A stretch of 7,609 bases of DNA from Fodinibius sp041642155 (GTDB lineage Bacteria; Bacteroidota; Rhodothermia; Balneolales; Balneolaceae). The notes under the pieces were generated by a model. That model was not told the origin of the DNA. It searched no databases and worked only from the letters and a program-made list of their open reading frames with translations. Both the position numbers and the translations under genes were made by a program. Positions 6,930-7,609 of this stretch are shown here, piece after piece (position 1 is the first letter of the stretch; the number at the start of each line of letters is the position of its first letter). Where the stretch lies: the NCBI RefSeq assembly GCF_041642155.1, contig NZ_JBEPWZ010000134.1, positions 1 to 7,609 on the forward strand. Reading direction: 5' to 3'.

Positions 6930-6941
6930 TTACACTTTGGC
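6930..6941 (+). promoter_or_regulatory. candidate promoter box for the epimerase gene
   Basis: TTACACTTTGGC points toward the epimerase gene and ends 126 bases before its ATG. It is the mirror partner of 6861-6872 (one mismatch, 57 bases between them). It is similar to, but one base longer than, the Bacteroidota -7 consensus TAnnTTTG. Confidence 0.35.
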
Positions 6942-6981
6942 ATTCTACCGTACAGCCACTCATATGTAATCCCTGAAGGGC

Positions 6982-7071
6982 ATGCGCAACAGTTTTCTGC
7001 TGCCCGACCACGGCAAAAAACTAAAGGGACTTACCTACCGGACCCTTGTAACCAAACACAACACAAAATGA
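6982..7071 (+). CDS. possible 29-residue leader peptide upstream of the epimerase
   Basis: ATG at 6982 opens a 29-codon frame beginning MRNSFLLPDHGKKLKGLTYR, lysine/arginine-rich, ending at TGA 7069-7071. That stop overlaps the epimerase ATG (7068-7070) as ATGA, the classic arrangement for translational coupling. The frame is preceded by an in-frame TAA at 6967-6969, so it is not an extension of a longer gene. I recognise no family, and no Shine-Dalgarno is evident. It could be a real coupling or leader peptide, or a chance frame. Confidence 0.25.
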   Translation: MRNSFLLPDHGKKLKGLTYRTLVTKHNTK

Positions 7072-7609
7072 CCACTCATATGCTCAACGATAATCCCGGG
7101 CAACTTGCCGAAAAATACAAACGTACACTCCTCGAAAATGTCATTCCTTTTTGGGAGAATCACTCGATCGACGAGGAGCATGGCGGATACTTCAGCTGTC
7201 TCGACCGCGACGGCTCGGTGTACGACACCGATAAATTTGTCTGGCTGCAGGCGCGGCAGGTGTGGACCTTCTCCATGCTGTACAACCGGGTGGCAGAGCG
7301 GCAGAAATGGCTTGACATCGCAACCGCCGGTTACCGGTTCTTAAAAAAGCATGGGAGGGACTCCGGGGGACAATGGTACTTTGCCCTGAATCGCCGGGGA
7401 GAGCCGCTCGTACAGCCCTATAACATTTTTTCAGACTGTTTTGCGGCTCTTGCCTTTCACGAGTATTACAAAGCTGCCGGAGAAGAGGAAGCCAGGACCA
7501 TTGCCGCCCGGACGTATTCCAACATTTTAGAACGGCGCGATCATCCCAAAGGCCAATACGATACCTCCGTACCCGGTACGCGTCCCCTCAAAGGGTTTGC
7601 CCTGCCCAT
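7068..7609 (+). CDS. N-acylglucosamine 2-epimerase family protein (AGE/RnBP), N-terminal 180 residues
   Basis: Enzymes of this cytoplasmic (alpha/alpha)6-barrel family interconvert GlcNAc and ManNAc; some members act on free hexoses. The frame is open from ATG 7068 to the window edge, giving 180 complete codons of a protein normally near 390-400 residues. Matching family features are the first helix followed by FWENHSIDEEHGGYFSCLDR (28-47), DTDKFVWLQARQVWTFSMLY (53-72) with the conserved Arg63 and Trp66 that line the active site, GQWYFALNRRGEP, and the SDCFAALAFHEYYKA helix. The catalytic histidines of the second half lie outside the window. An internal ATG at 7080 is the alternative start. 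In a locus with sialidase and sialate lyase, conversion of ManNAc to GlcNAc is the best-supported role, as in the Bacteroides sialic-acid route; a cellobiose or mannose epimerase cannot be excluded from the visible half. Confidence 0.88.
   Translation, partial: MTTHMLNDNPGQLAEKYKRTLLENVIPFWENHSIDEEHGGYFSCLDRDGSVYDTDKFVWLQARQVWTFSMLYNRVAERQKWLDIATAGYRFLKKHGRDSGGQWYFALNRRGEPLVQPYNIFSDCFAALAFHEYYKAAGEEEARTIAARTYSNILERRDHPKGQYDTSVPGTRPLKGFALP

Larger units (their letters stand above)
6751..7067. other. divergent intergenic region, 317 bases, promoter-rich
   Basis: This region separates the divergent creatininase-family and epimerase genes. The left two thirds (6751-6940) are strongly A/T-rich, while the right third (6960-7067) is closer to coding composition and contains a 29-codon frame. 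It holds an outward-facing pair of TTAyACTTTGGC elements, a near-palindrome at 6871-6888, a small stem-loop (GCAACAG 6986-6992, TTTT loop, CTGCTGC 6997-7003, one mismatch) and an 11-base direct repeat, CCACTCATATG, at 6956-6966 and 7072-7082. No full-length gene is visible on either strand. Confidence 0.7.

Overview
The window carries seven recognisable genes or gene parts that together look like a carbohydrate scavenging locus for acidic sugars. The organism is most likely a Bacteroidota or Balneolota/Rhodothermota-type bacterium. This is inferred from: start codons without clear Shine-Dalgarno sequences, preceded by A/T-rich stretches; a sialidase with a lipoprotein signal; an AraC remnant of the type common in Bacteroidota; candidate promoter boxes resembling the TAnnTTTG -7 element; and the presence of a TRAP transporter, which fits marine or halophilic lineages. 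No RNA gene, CRISPR array or insertion sequence is visible.

Left part, plus strand (1-2630): the last codons of a TRAP small membrane subunit (DctQ type), a complete TRAP large membrane subunit (DctM type) and a complete mannonate dehydratase (UxuA). They are closely spaced and probably co-transcribed. The UxuA partner suggests hexuronate/hexonate use, although the TRAP subunits could equally serve sialic acid. Next comes a decayed AraC-family regulator (about 2708-3037) that keeps only its DNA-binding end. A hairpin at 3059-3079 lies between it and the convergent cluster.

Middle part, minus strand (6750 down to 3191): three genes in the order creatininase-family hydrolase, lipoprotein exo-sialidase, N-acetylneuraminate lyase. 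On the other side of a 317-base divergent intergenic region, a gene for an N-acylglucosamine 2-epimerase (AGE/RnBP family) starts on the plus strand and runs off the window end.

The genes fit this scheme: the surface sialidase releases sialic acid; a transporter, possibly the TRAP system, imports it; NanA splits it to ManNAc and pyruvate; and the AGE-type epimerase converts ManNAc to GlcNAc. This is the epimerase-based route known from Bacteroides rather than the NanK/NanE route of enterics. The role of the creatininase-family enzyme in this setting is unknown and is the most interesting protein question here. The divergent region holds a matched pair of outward-reading promoter-like elements, a near-palindrome, and a 29-codon upstream frame overlapping the epimerase start by ATGA. 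The creatininase and lyase genes share an almost identical 19-base start-site leader.
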